This document shows, one piece after another, positions 23,531 to 32,107 of a stretch of 51,244 nt of DNA (positions are counted from its first letter, which is position 1; each line of letters begins with the position of its first letter). A model generated the notes under the pieces. That model was not told the origin of the DNA, did not search any database, and saw nothing but the letters and a program-made list of their open reading frames with translations. Origin of the DNA: CALLVY01 sp937899855 (lineage in GTDB: Bacteria > Bacteroidota > Bacteroidia > Chitinophagales > Saprospiraceae); the NCBI GenBank assembly GCA_039820405.1, contig JBCBQC010000043.1:1-51244 (forward strand). The letters are read 5' to 3'. A program made the position numbers and the translations under genes.

Positions 23531-24372
23531 TTGCCCCCCGCTTCCGCACTGCGTTTGCGGTAGATAAAGGTCCCCGGCGAACCCGATACCCGCTCGATCA
23601 AGGCGTACTCGTCCGTTCCGCGGATTTGGACCACGATGGGAAGGTTATCCAGGTCGCCCGTGGCGGTGGCGTCGGCACGCAGCGAGCTGAACGCGACCAG
23701 TTCCTGTACCGGCGTGATGCCTTCAATTTCGGCAATCAAGGTGGCCTGCTTCAGGTCGCCGTTGAAGGGGCTGACGGTGGTGTTGAGGGGGAGGGAGTAA
23801 AAACGCGTCCCGTTTTTGCTGGTAAAGGTAAAGCGGTAGTTGGTGCAGTTGAACCCACAGGATTCCGTTTCGGTGGTCAGTGCAATATCGACATTGGCAC
23901 CGTCGCTAGCCGCGACCGACTCGTTTTTGACCAAATCCCAGCTGGGTTCCGGGGTGGCGGTTTCCTGCAAATAAGCAAATTCGTTGACCACTTCCAGGTC
24001 GAGCATCTCGGTGGTGCTGTCGCCGTTTTTATCGTTGAGGGTAATGGTAAAGACCACGTTGCCCTGATCGAGATCGGCACTGTTGGCCGCGTAGGCGAAG
24101 GTATAGTTCAGAATATTGGGCGTGATGGCGGTCTCCTCGATCAGCGTTTCCGTTCCGTTGCGTACGATGCTAAAGCTTTCGATACCCACCTCGGAGCTGG
24201 TGCGCAGCTCAATTCTGATTTCGAAGGGGACGTTAAAACAAACCGCTTGGTCGAAGTCGATGGTCGAACTGAGCGCAATCGTCGGTTCGGTGATGACGGG
24301 TTCGTCGTCATCGTTCTGACAGGACCAAAAAGCACAGCTGATTAGGATCAAAAAAAGGGAGAATTGCTTCAT
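23527..24372 (-). CDS. Unknown lipoprotein
   Basis: This 281-residue protein begins at the ATG at 24372 with a lipoprotein signal (MKQFSLFLILISCAFWSC, lipidated Cys probably residue 18), followed by QNDDDEP, an acidic surface-export-like stretch. The rest is beta-rich with alternating Thr/Val strands, suggesting one or two immunoglobulin-like domains, and an FNCTNYRFTFTSKNGTRFYSL segment with a Cys. An in-frame ATG 15 codons upstream (24417) is less likely because it would bury the signal. Family not recognised. Confidence 0.75.
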   Translation of the reverse strand: MKQFSLFLILISCAFWSCQNDDDEPVITEPTIALSSTIDFDQAVCFNVPFEIRIELRTSSEVGIESFSIVRNGTETLIEETAITPNILNYTFAYAANSADLDQGNVVFTITLNDKNGDSTTEMLDLEVVNEFAYLQETATPEPSWDLVKNESVAASDGANVDIALTTETESCGFNCTNYRFTFTSKNGTRFYSLPLNTTVSPFNGDLKQATLIAEIEGITPVQELVAFSSLRADATATGDLDNLPIVVQIRGTDEYALIERVSGSPGTFIYRKRSAEAGGN

Positions 24373-24796
24373 AAGGCAAAAGAGGAATTTGTGGTGGTAA
24401 AATATTGGCGGTCCCATTCACCAAATGGGCTGCCCAAAATTAGGGATAATTATTGGACCCGTATCGAAAAAATACCATTTCCGCAGGACTTACTGTTTCA
24501 ACGATTGGCGACCGTCATTTGCGGCCCCAGCCTCCCGAATCTCCGGTCCCCCCACGAGATCACCCCGCCATCGCTATCTTTGGAAGCTCCCCCGCGGACA
24601 CCCTCGCGGGATCGGAACCCACCCCCACAAGCCCGGAGCCAACGGATGACTTTCTGCCCAGTTCTTCCTATATTGAGCGCGAATAGGACGCCGGGGCACC
24701 GCTCCCGCAACCTTCGCCTCCTGCTTTGCGTACAATTAAAATCCCATTTCCCCACCGGATCTCTCGACCGGATGGCGAAGTAAAACATCCAAAAAC
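24373..24796. other. Divergent intergenic region, no gene seen
   Basis: This 424-bp gap separates the lipoprotein and OmpA-family starts. It contains a TATCTTTG box (24575-24582) without a matching -33 element and a small CCCGCG/CGCGGG hairpin (24591-24610). Nothing else stands out. Confidence 0.5.
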
Positions 24797-26224
24797 ATGA
24801 TTCCAATACGTTACGCTTGCTCAATCCTCCTCTTCTTCTTTTGTTGCTCCCTCCTCACCGCCCAAAGCCCCACCCGTCCCAATGCGCTGATCTTCAAACG
24901 CATCGTCACGGACTACCACATTCCGATGACCGGCGACCTGATGAGCTTTGAGAACTACCGTGGGGGCTTCGAAATCGACTACCTGCGCAACATCAGTCGC
25001 CGCCTCAACGCCGTTATCCCCGCCAAGGTGAGCGTTATCAACCTACCGGGAGAAGACGAAAACCGCACCACCGTGAGTATCGACGGGCTGGTGCAGCTAC
25101 AGTACTTCGAATACAAAAACCGCCTCATCCCCTACGGACTCCTGGGGGCGGGCGCCGTTTTTGAGGAGAATGCCGACATGAACCTCCAAATCCCCATCGG
25201 GGTAGGACTCAATATTCGCCTGGGCAATTACGCCTACATCAACTTACAAACCGAGTTTCGCAAGTCGCTCTCTCCCGATCGCGACAATATCCAGCACGGT
25301 ATCGGCTTTGGCCTGATGGTGGGTAAAGTATCGGAAGACATCGACACGACCCAACTCCTCGTCGGCACCGATTACGATGGCGATGGCATCAGCAACGACA
25401 AAGACGCCTGCCCCGAATTGCCCGGCCCCGCGGCCTTCCAGGGCTGCCCCGATACCGATGCCGACGGCATTGCCGACAACGAAGACGACTGTCCCGAACT
25501 CGCCGGTATCAGCCAACTCGGCGGCTGTCCCGATACCGATGAAGACGGCCTGAGCGATCCCCAGGACGAATGCCCCGAGGAAGCGGGCCCCGCGGCCAAC
25601 AATGGCTGTCCCATCGCCGATCGCGATGGCGACGGTTTTGAAGACTTGGAAGACGACTGCCCAGCTCAGCCCGGTACGGTCCGCGGTTGTCCCGATACCG
25701 ACGGCGATGGTACGCCCGACAGTGAAGACCGCTGCCCGCGCAGCCCCGGCCCCCTCAATGCCCAGGGCTGCCCCGATACCGACCAGGATGGCCTCGACGA
25801 TGGCAAAGACCGCTGCCCCAATATGGCCGGCGACGCCTCCAATAATGGCTGTCCCGAAATCAAGCAGGAGGATCGCGCTACCTTGGAATACGCCATCCAG
25901 GCCGTTCAATTTGAGACGGGCAAGGAACAACTCAAAACCGAGTCCTACGCCATCCTCAACCGCGTAGCGGATATCCTCAATCGCTATCCCGATTACCGGC
26001 TCATCATCAGTGGGCACACCGACGACGTCGGTACGGAGGAAAACAACCTGGTGCTTTCCGAACGACGGGCCAAAGCTTGTTACGACTACCTTTCCGAACG
26101 GGGTATCCCCACCGAGCGACTCAGCTATGCGGGCTACGGGGAGAGCAATCCCATCGCCGAAAACACCGACGCCACCGGGCGCCAGCTCAACCGTCGGGTA
26201 GAGTTTGACTTGGTACCGCGTTAG
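24797..26224 (+). CDS. OmpA-family protein with thrombospondin type 3 repeats
   Basis: This 475-residue outer-membrane protein has a signal peptide (residues 1-22), an N-terminal beta region of about 170 residues likely forming a small barrel, and seven or so calcium-binding TSP3 repeats (about 193-350). These have the pattern DxDxDGxxDxxDxCP (for example GTDYDGDGISNDKDACP). A C-terminal OmpA peptidoglycan-binding domain (about 360-475) has IISGHTDDVGTEENNLVLSERRA and NRRVEFDLV. It would tether the outer membrane to peptidoglycan. Single gene, no operon partner. Confidence 0.92.
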   Translation: MIPIRYACSILLFFFCCSLLTAQSPTRPNALIFKRIVTDYHIPMTGDLMSFENYRGGFEIDYLRNISRRLNAVIPAKVSVINLPGEDENRTTVSIDGLVQLQYFEYKNRLIPYGLLGAGAVFEENADMNLQIPIGVGLNIRLGNYAYINLQTEFRKSLSPDRDNIQHGIGFGLMVGKVSEDIDTTQLLVGTDYDGDGISNDKDACPELPGPAAFQGCPDTDADGIADNEDDCPELAGISQLGGCPDTDEDGLSDPQDECPEEAGPAANNGCPIADRDGDGFEDLEDDCPAQPGTVRGCPDTDGDGTPDSEDRCPRSPGPLNAQGCPDTDQDGLDDGKDRCPNMAGDASNNGCPEIKQEDRATLEYAIQAVQFETGKEQLKTESYAILNRVADILNRYPDYRLIISGHTDDVGTEENNLVLSERRAKACYDYLSERGIPTERLSYAGYGESNPIAENTDATGRQLNRRVEFDLVPR

Positions 26225-26281
26225 CGGGGCTACTTTTCGCTGCGGAGGACGCCACGTCTTCCGCAGCGATCTTCTCCCAGC

Positions 26282-26800
26282 TTAGGTTTTGCGGTAATCG
26301 CGAAAGCCCATCTTTTCCAGTTTCTTGTACTTGCTGGCCACGCCTTTTTCCAGGTCCTTCTTGTACTGGACCACCCTTTGTTGCAGGGCTTCGTCCTGGG
26401 TGCCCAGGATTTGGGCGGCGAGGATGCCCGCATTCTTGGCGGCGTTGAGGGCGACGGTGGCTACGGGGACGCCATTGGGCATCTGTAGGATGGACAAGAC
26501 GGAGTCCCAGCCGTCGATAGAGTTGGAGGATTTGATGGGTACCCCGATCACGGGTAGGGGAGAGAGGGAAGCGACCATTCCGGGGAGGTGGGCGGCGCCG
26601 CCGGCCCCGGCGATGATCACCTTGATGCCGCGTTGGTGGGCCTTTTGGGCAAAGCTGAACAGGCGCTTGGGGGTACGGTGAGCGGAGACGATGGTCAGTT
26701 CGAAGGCTACGTCCATCGTTTCTAGTAATTCGGCGGCTTGGCGCATGACGGGCAGGTCCGAATCCGAACCCATGATGATGCTGACGAGGGGGCTGCTCAT
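26282..26800 (-). CDS. purE: N5-carboxyaminoimidazole ribonucleotide mutase
   Basis: This 172-residue class I PurE converts N5-CAIR to CAIR in de novo purine synthesis. Conserved segments are IIMGSDSDLPVM, the active-site His in TIVSAHRTPKR (H41), IIAGAGGAAHLPGM and GVPIKSSNSIDGWDSVLSILQMPNGVPVATV. Length is typical. The start codon overlaps the purK stop by 4 bp (ATGA), so purK-purE form a translationally coupled pair with purK first. Confidence 0.96.
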   Translation of the reverse strand: MSSPLVSIIMGSDSDLPVMRQAAELLETMDVAFELTIVSAHRTPKRLFSFAQKAHQRGIKVIIAGAGGAAHLPGMVASLSPLPVIGVPIKSSNSIDGWDSVLSILQMPNGVPVATVALNAAKNAGILAAQILGTQDEALQQRVVQYKKDLEKGVASKYKKLEKMGFRDYRKT

Positions 26801-27972
26801 GGAGCGGTAATTTTTAGCGTTTGCAAAAGTTGGCGCGCCTTGCTTTTGGCCCGTTCCAGATCGGTATCGACCACGGTGGCGTGGCCCATCTTGCGAAAGG
26901 GTTTGGTCATTTTCTTGCCGTACAGGTGCAGGTGACTGCCCTCGATGGCGAGGGCATCAGCGAGGCCTTCGCAACGGACGGGGCCGGTATGACCGGGGGC
27001 ACCGAGTAGGTTGACCATCACGGCGGGAGCGTGCAGGGCGGTACTGCCTAGGGGCAGGTTGAGGATGGCGCGCAATTGTTGTTCGAATTGGGAGGTTTGG
27101 CAGGCGTCGATGCTGTGGTGGCCGCTGTTGTGGGTACGGGGGGCCACTTCGTTGACCCAGATTTCGCCCTGGCGGGTGAGAAACAGCTCCACGGCAAGGA
27201 GTCCGCAGATGTCGTAGGCTTCGATGGTCCGGCAGGCGAGGGCTTCGCAGGCGGCGGTTTGCTCGCTCGTCAGGGCGGCGGGACAAAACAGAAATTCCAC
27301 CAAATTGGCTTCGGGGTTAAATTCCATTTCTACGGCGGGGTAGCAGGCCACCTGACCGTCCGCATTGCGCGCCACTACGACCGCAATTTCTTTTTCGATG
27401 TCCACCAGGTCTTCGATGACGCAGGGGCCGGGCAGTAGTTTCTCCAAATCCGCCGATTCTCGAATCACTGCGACGCCCCGGCCGTCGTAACCCGCCGTCC
27501 GCGATTTTTGGACGAAGGGCAGCCGCAACTGACCGGAGTCTAGGGCCGCGTGAACGGCCGCTTTATCGGCGTAGAGTTGAAAGGGCGCGGTGGGGATGTC
27601 CTGCGCGGCGTAAAATTGTTTTTGCAGGCCCTTGTCTTTGATGGTGACCAGGGCCTCGGGGCGGGGGTGTATCAGGACCCCTTCCCGCTGGAGCCGCAGC
27701 AGGGCATCGGTGTTGACGTGTTCAATTTCGATGGTGAGGACGTCCACCTGTTGGCCAAAGGCGTACACATCGGCTTCGTCCTTAAAGCTGCCCTCGACAA
27801 AGTGACGGGCAACGGGGCCAGCGGGGAAATCGGCCGATTGGTCGAGGACCCAAGTCTGTAGGTCCCAGTTGTTGGCGGCCAGCACCAGCATTTTTCCCAA
27901 TTGCCCCCCTCCGAGGATGCCGACCTTAAAATCAGAACTGAGCAGTTCGGCTGTGCTATTTGCTGCTTTCAT
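26797..27972 (-). CDS. purK: 5-(carboxyamino)imidazole ribonucleotide synthase
   Basis: This 391-residue ATP-grasp enzyme makes N5-CAIR from AIR, bicarbonate and ATP, the substrate for PurE. It opens with the pre-ATP-grasp motif VGILGGGQLGKML and continues with FVQKSRTAGYDGRGVAVI (ATP binding), VAVVVARNADGQV, FLTRQGEIWVNEVAPRTHNSGHHSIDAC and the C-terminal LHLYGKKMTKPFRKMGHATVV. The ATG at 27972 fits the family N-terminus. A minus-strand box TATTTTCG lies only 4 bp before the ATG, similar to the arrangement at 18898. Confidence 0.95.
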   Translation of the reverse strand: MKAANSTAELLSSDFKVGILGGGQLGKMLVLAANNWDLQTWVLDQSADFPAGPVARHFVEGSFKDEADVYAFGQQVDVLTIEIEHVNTDALLRLQREGVLIHPRPEALVTIKDKGLQKQFYAAQDIPTAPFQLYADKAAVHAALDSGQLRLPFVQKSRTAGYDGRGVAVIRESADLEKLLPGPCVIEDLVDIEKEIAVVVARNADGQVACYPAVEMEFNPEANLVEFLFCPAALTSEQTAACEALACRTIEAYDICGLLAVELFLTRQGEIWVNEVAPRTHNSGHHSIDACQTSQFEQQLRAILNLPLGSTALHAPAVMVNLLGAPGHTGPVRCEGLADALAIEGSHLHLYGKKMTKPFRKMGHATVVDTDLERAKSKARQLLQTLKITAP

Positions 27973-28524
27973 GGCGCGAAAATATCCATTCTTCCGCGAT
28001 TTCTATACTTCGGGAGAAGACAAAATAAAAAAAGCCCCCCATCACCGAAGCAACGAGAGGCCGTCCCAAAAACTGATTTTAAATTTCTTCAAAACCCAGT
28101 TTCTGATTAACACACAATCACCTAACTCTTAAAATCACCTTTATATCGCTTGCATTCCAACCCACAACGGTGGATGAAGCGTGATGGCTACGTCGCATGA
28201 GGACGAGCAGCCTAATGATTGACACAACTGAATGCCACTAACGCGGAAAACGCTAGCGTGATTAATACTCGGGGGATTGGGAGAAGACTGGGAGCAAAGC
28301 GAACTTTGCGGATGGGGTGGGGGGGTGATTGCTTCTCTGGTTCTCGGTCTAAAAAAAAGTCTTGGTTAAAAACTGTAAGTTACTATTCGTTTCCCTTGTT
28401 TGATGATTCAAAGTTAATACATTAATCCTTGTCACGCATACCCGAAAATCGGTAATTTAGATATTGCCTTTTGCGGTAATCATTGGGGAGGGCTTATCTT
28501 TGCGTTTCTACCAAACTACCGACC
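27973..28524. other. Divergent intergenic region upstream of purK and the phosphoesterase
   Basis: This 552-bp gap has no supported ORF. It carries AT-rich promoter-like sequence near purK, a 10-bp palindrome ACGCTAGCGT near 28250, a G-rich stretch (about 28315-28328), and the promoter of the phosphoesterase (28470-28502). Confidence 0.5.
28470..28502 (+). promoter_or_regulatory. Bacteroidota-type promoter of the phosphoesterase gene
   Basis: TTTG (28470-28473) is followed after 21 bases by TATCTTTG (28495-28502), a full match to the -33/-7 consensus. Transcription would start near 28509, leaving about 16 nt of leader before the ATG at 28525. Confidence 0.65.
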
Positions 28525-29037
28525 ATGACACGCATCGGTTTACTTTCCGATACCCACAGTTTTTTAGACGAGCGCCTCTTCGAATTTTTTGAGGACTGCG
28601 ACGAGATTTGGCACGCTGGCGATATCGGGGATCCCACCGTCGCCGACCAATTGGAGGCCTTTCGCCCCTTTCGAGCGGTGTACGGCAATATCGACGGGGG
28701 AGAGATCCGGGCGCGCTACCCGCTCGACGCTCGTTTCGACTGTGCGGGATTGCGGGTTTGGATGACCCACATCGGCGGCTATCCCAAGCGCTACGCCAAG
28801 CGGGTTCGGGAAAGCCTCCGGGAAGATTCCCAACCCCCCGAGCTTTTCATCTCCGGGCATTCCCACATTCTCAAGGTGATGCCCGATCCTCAGTACCAAC
28901 TGCTCCACATCAACCCCGGGGCCTGTGGTCACCACGGCTGGCACAAAGTCCGTACGGTAGTTCGTTTTGGCATCGCCGAGGGCCGACCACGGGACTTGGA
29001 GGTCATCGAGCTTGGTCCCCGCGGTCGACGCTCTTAG
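28525..29037 (+). CDS. YfcE/MJ0936-family metallophosphoesterase
   Basis: This 170-residue protein is a compact calcineurin-like phosphoesterase. Metal-binding motifs are visible in order: GLLSDTHSF (D-x-H), IWHAGDIGD (GD), VYGNIDGG (GN), MTHIGGYP (H) and FISGHSHILKV (GHSH), ending with HINPGACG. The ATG at 28525 gives the canonical MTRIGLLSDTHS start; an upstream in-frame start at 28483 lies within the promoter. Family members hydrolyse phosphodiesters in vitro; the natural substrate is not known. Confidence 0.92.
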   Translation: MTRIGLLSDTHSFLDERLFEFFEDCDEIWHAGDIGDPTVADQLEAFRPFRAVYGNIDGGEIRARYPLDARFDCAGLRVWMTHIGGYPKRYAKRVRESLREDSQPPELFISGHSHILKVMPDPQYQLLHINPGACGHHGWHKVRTVVRFGIAEGRPRDLEVIELGPRGRRS

Positions 29038-29054
29038 TTCGTATTTCCTACTCC

Positions 29055-30248
29055 CTACCCAATGGCCTGCTCCAAATCGGCGATGATGTCGGCGGGGTTT
29101 TCGATGCCTACCGAGAGTCGGACCAAACCATCGGTGATCCCGTTGCGCAGTCGGACCTCCTTGGCGACGTTGAGGTGCGAACTAGAAGCGGGGTGGACGA
29201 CTAGGGTATCCACATCTCCCAGAGTGGGGGCAAGTGTACAAAAGCGGATGCGATTCATAAAGTCGATACCGGCCTGGAGTCCCGCTCGGAGCTCAAAACT
29301 CAGCATTCCCCCGAAGCCGGACATCTGGCTTTTGGCCAGTTCGTGATCGGGGTGGGAGGGGAGGCCATTGTAATTGACCCGTTCGACGGCCGGGTGCTGC
29401 TCCAGGTATTCGGCGACCCGTTGGGCATTGCTACAGTGGCGATCCATGCGGAGTTCCAGGGTCTTGAGCCCGTTGTGCGTCAGCCAGGCATCAAAGGGAT
29501 TACAATTGGTACCGGTGAGTTTCATGGCGGTCCACACTTTCTTCTGCATCAGTTCGACGTCCCGACCGATGACGATGCCGGCGGTGCTGTTGCCGTGGCC
29601 ATTGAGGTACTTGGTGGTGGAATGAACGATAAAGTCGATGTCGTATCGAAAGGGTTGTTGGAGATAAGGCGTACAAAAGGTATTGTCGACGGCGGTGTGG
29701 CATTGGTATTTTCGGGCCAGGGCACCCAGGGCGGCCAGGTCCACGCAGGCCATGGTGGGATTGGCGGGGGTCTCACAGTAAATCATCCGGATGTTGGCAT
29801 CTTGCCGTAGATAGTCTTCCACCCGTTCCAAGTCCCGTAGGTTGACCATCTGCGTCTCAATGCCCAGGGGGGCCAGCACCTTGAGCAGCAGCTCCGTGGT
29901 GCCCCCGTAGAGGTTGCCCTGGGTCAGTACTTTGTCCCCACTTTGCAGGACGCCCATCAGCAGCGTCGCAATGGCGGACATGCCCGAGCTGAAGAGGATG
30001 GCGCGCGCCTCAAGGTCCAGGCCGTAACACTCCATCCGGCTGATTTTATCCGCCACCGCCTCGATGGTGGGATTGCCATAGCGGCTGTAAACGTGTCCCT
30101 GTTTTTCTCCTTTAAAAATGTCGATGGCTTGATCGATGGACTCCATGACGAAGGAGGAGGTGGCGTAGATGGGAAGAATGTGTGGCTTGGTGGTGAGGTG
30201 ATCCTTGACCTCTTTGACACAAAGCGAACCGAATCCAAGGGTATCCAT
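29055..30248 (-). CDS. Cystathionine gamma-synthase / gamma-lyase family PLP enzyme
   Basis: This 397-residue PLP enzyme belongs to the trans-sulfuration family. Key elements are YSRYGNPTIEAVADKI (phosphate binding), SSGMSAIATLLMGVLQSGD, the Asp in TAVDNTFCTP (D188) and the Schiff-base Lys in HSTTKYLNGHG (K213). The C-terminal LVRLSVGIENPADIIADLEQA is typical. It could be cystathionine gamma-synthase, cystathionine gamma-lyase or methionine gamma-lyase; sequence alone does not decide. The ATG at 30248 is chosen because the longer frame to 30347 covers the promoter region. It is convergent with the phosphoesterase gene (17-bp gap). Confidence 0.88.
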   Translation of the reverse strand: MDTLGFGSLCVKEVKDHLTTKPHILPIYATSSFVMESIDQAIDIFKGEKQGHVYSRYGNPTIEAVADKISRMECYGLDLEARAILFSSGMSAIATLLMGVLQSGDKVLTQGNLYGGTTELLLKVLAPLGIETQMVNLRDLERVEDYLRQDANIRMIYCETPANPTMACVDLAALGALARKYQCHTAVDNTFCTPYLQQPFRYDIDFIVHSTTKYLNGHGNSTAGIVIGRDVELMQKKVWTAMKLTGTNCNPFDAWLTHNGLKTLELRMDRHCSNAQRVAEYLEQHPAVERVNYNGLPSHPDHELAKSQMSGFGGMLSFELRAGLQAGIDFMNRIRFCTLAPTLGDVDTLVVHPASSSHLNVAKEVRLRNGITDGLVRLSVGIENPADIIADLEQAIG

Positions 30249-30504
30249 AATTGATTGATTGTATTGATTGAACCGGCAAATTGGAGAATAATTGGCAAAA
30301 ATCCTAGGTGCCGATTCGTAAATGACGTGGGGGAGTTCCAAGGGCAATCAAGGTGGGCGAGGCTTTTGAGGGAGGGGGAAGCGATGGTGAGGATAAGGCT
30401 ACTGCTGGAAACGGTTACGGGAGAGGGAAGTGACTTTGGGGTACGGTGGGGCTTTGTAAGGGATTTTGAGGTTTGAATGGCTTTGGGGTCGGGCGTAAAA
30501 TTTT

Positions 30505-30712
30505 GGGGGCGAGGCAGATTTCAGGGCTTGGGTGGGACCCACCCACAAGGTGCTGACGCGACAGCCCCCCTTTGCGGCCACCGTACCAGGGTACAGCTCC
30601 GCTACCCAGACCCGGAATTCCTCACTCCGGTCGGTTTAAATACCAAAGAATTTCCACCATCTAGAATGAGAAATTCCGGTACATAGACGCTTTTGACCCC
30701 GAAATTCCATAA
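30505..30712 (-). repeat. Dispersed intergenic element, copy B
   Basis: This copy is inverted relative to copies A and C. It has the same head (TATGGAATT, then AAAAGCGTCTATGTA read on the minus strand) and GGGTGGG-A-CCCACCC near the far end. It is closest to copy A. On the plus strand a 69-residue open frame (30477-30686) is shared with a minus-strand frame in copy A; in a 31-codon stretch of six differences, four are synonymous. That could be a small protein or a coincidence of a conserved RNA. Confidence 0.75.
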
Positions 30713-30932
30713 ATCAAAATCAAGAAAGGCACCTAAAATCGTCTAGAAGCCTCGAAAAATAAGGGGAAAATTTTTGAAAAAAAGTGGCCCCTCGATCAAA
30801 AACCGTTTTCTAATCCTGGGCTACTGAGCCCGTTTGCGCCCGAATAAAACCAACCCTCCAGTAGGAGAATGATCCGACGGTGGCCCCGAACACCGAGTCG
30901 TTGGGAGCTATGGTAAATAAATACCCCCACAG

Positions 30933-30964
30933 GTTGTACCGGCGCCCAAATGGTGCTAACTTTA
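30933..30964 (+). promoter_or_regulatory. Possible promoter of the rluD-like gene
   Basis: GTTG (30933-30936) and TAACTTTA (30957-30964) are 20 bases apart, a near match to the -33/-7 consensus, and 35 bp upstream of the ATG at 31000. Confidence 0.4.
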
Positions 30965-30999
30965 CCCAGTTTCCGATAAAATGGGAAACAGCCAAGCTT

Positions 31000-32088
31000 A
31001 TGTCAGAGGATCAACATACGGATTTCGAAGCTCAGGAAGCGGGCGGGGACCACGAGGGCCCCACCCTTTACGAACACCACCGCATCGTCGTGGACCCCAA
31101 ACAGGGCTCGGTGCGGCTGGACAAGTTCTTGTTCGATCGCATTCCCAATATCTCGCGCAATAAGATTCAGCGCGCCATCAACGCCGGCTCGGTACTGGTC
31201 GATGACCAAGCCGTCAAACCCAACTACAAAATCCGGCCCCGCGAAGTCATCACCATTTCACTTGACCGCCCCCCCCGCGAAGACAGCCCGATCGCCCCCG
31301 AAAACATTCCTCTTGACATTCGCTACGAAGACGAGGACCTTCTGGTCGTCCACAAACCCGCCGGTATGGTGGTCCACCCCGGTATCGGTGTCCACTCCGG
31401 GACCCTGGTCAATGCCCTGGCCTATCACCTGCAAAACAGCGAGCTACCGGTCATGCCCGGCAACCTTGCCAACCGCCCCGGTTTGGTCCACCGGATCGAC
31501 AAACACACGACGGGCCTTCTGGTGATTGCCAAAACCGAGATGGCCATGACCCACCTGGCCCAACAGTTCTTCGAGCACAGCATCGAGCGAAAATACCTCG
31601 CCTTGGTTTGGAGTGAGCCCGAGGCCGACGAAGGTACGGTGGTGGGGAATATCGGGCGGCACCCTACGCTACGGACCCTCATGTACGTCTTTTCCGAGGG
31701 CGAAGATGGCAAACCCGCCGTCACCCACTACAAAGTCCTGGAGCGGCTCTATTACGTTAGCCTGATTGAGTGCCAATTGGAGACCGGTCGGACCCACCAA
31801 ATCCGCGTCCACCTCAAATACCACGGTCATCCCCTGTTCAACGACCCCAAGTACGGAGGCAATACCATCCGCAAGGGGACGGTGTACACCAAGTACCGAC
31901 AATTCGTCGAAAACTGTTTTAAGGTCATGCCTCGACAGGCACTCCACGCCAAATCGCTGGGTTTTATTCACCCTCGGACCGGAGAAGAGATGTACTTTGA
32001 GGCGCCCCTGCCGGAGGATTTTGCGGCGGTAATGGAGCGCTGGCGCCACTACGTCCACCACCGAAAGACGCAAAAGGAAAAAGAATAA
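31000..32088 (+). CDS. rluD: RluD-family 23S rRNA pseudouridine synthase
   Basis: This 362-residue enzyme isomerises uridines of 23S rRNA. Residues about 37-95 form an S4 RNA-binding domain (SVRLDKFLFDRIPNISRNKIQRAINAG split by the linker VLVDDQ), and residues about 105-340 are the catalytic domain. Visible motifs are VVHKPAGMVVHPG, the catalytic Asp in LVHRIDKHTTGLLV (D167) and the late LETGRTHQIRVHLKYHGHPLFND. The ATG at 31000 gives a short acidic N-terminal tail; an in-frame start at 30880 would cross the promoter. RluD is the most likely subtype because an S4 domain is present. Confidence 0.9.
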   Translation: MSEDQHTDFEAQEAGGDHEGPTLYEHHRIVVDPKQGSVRLDKFLFDRIPNISRNKIQRAINAGSVLVDDQAVKPNYKIRPREVITISLDRPPREDSPIAPENIPLDIRYEDEDLLVVHKPAGMVVHPGIGVHSGTLVNALAYHLQNSELPVMPGNLANRPGLVHRIDKHTTGLLVIAKTEMAMTHLAQQFFEHSIERKYLALVWSEPEADEGTVVGNIGRHPTLRTLMYVFSEGEDGKPAVTHYKVLERLYYVSLIECQLETGRTHQIRVHLKYHGHPLFNDPKYGGNTIRKGTVYTKYRQFVENCFKVMPRQALHAKSLGFIHPRTGEEMYFEAPLPEDFAAVMERWRHYVHHRKTQKEKE

Positions 32089-32107
32089 CCGCACAAGCAA
32101 GCACCAA

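Larger units (their letters stand above)
30249..30999. other. Long intergenic region holding repeat copy B
   Basis: This 751-bp gap separates two divergent genes. It contains G/T-rich sequence (about 30350-30500), the dispersed element copy B (30505-30712), a GGGCT/AGCCC hairpin near 30813-30829, and a possible promoter for the pseudouridine synthase (30933-30964). No convincing gene is present. Confidence 0.55.

Noticed and set aside
25380..25860. Periodic repeats as a possible CRISPR or tandem DNA repeat
   Set aside because: The periodicity is explained by the coding sequence of TSP3 calcium-binding repeats in the OmpA-family protein.
28219..28425. 68-residue frame in the gap before the phosphoesterase
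   Set aside because: It begins with TTG, overlaps nothing conserved, has no domain and lies in a G-rich, promoter-like stretch.
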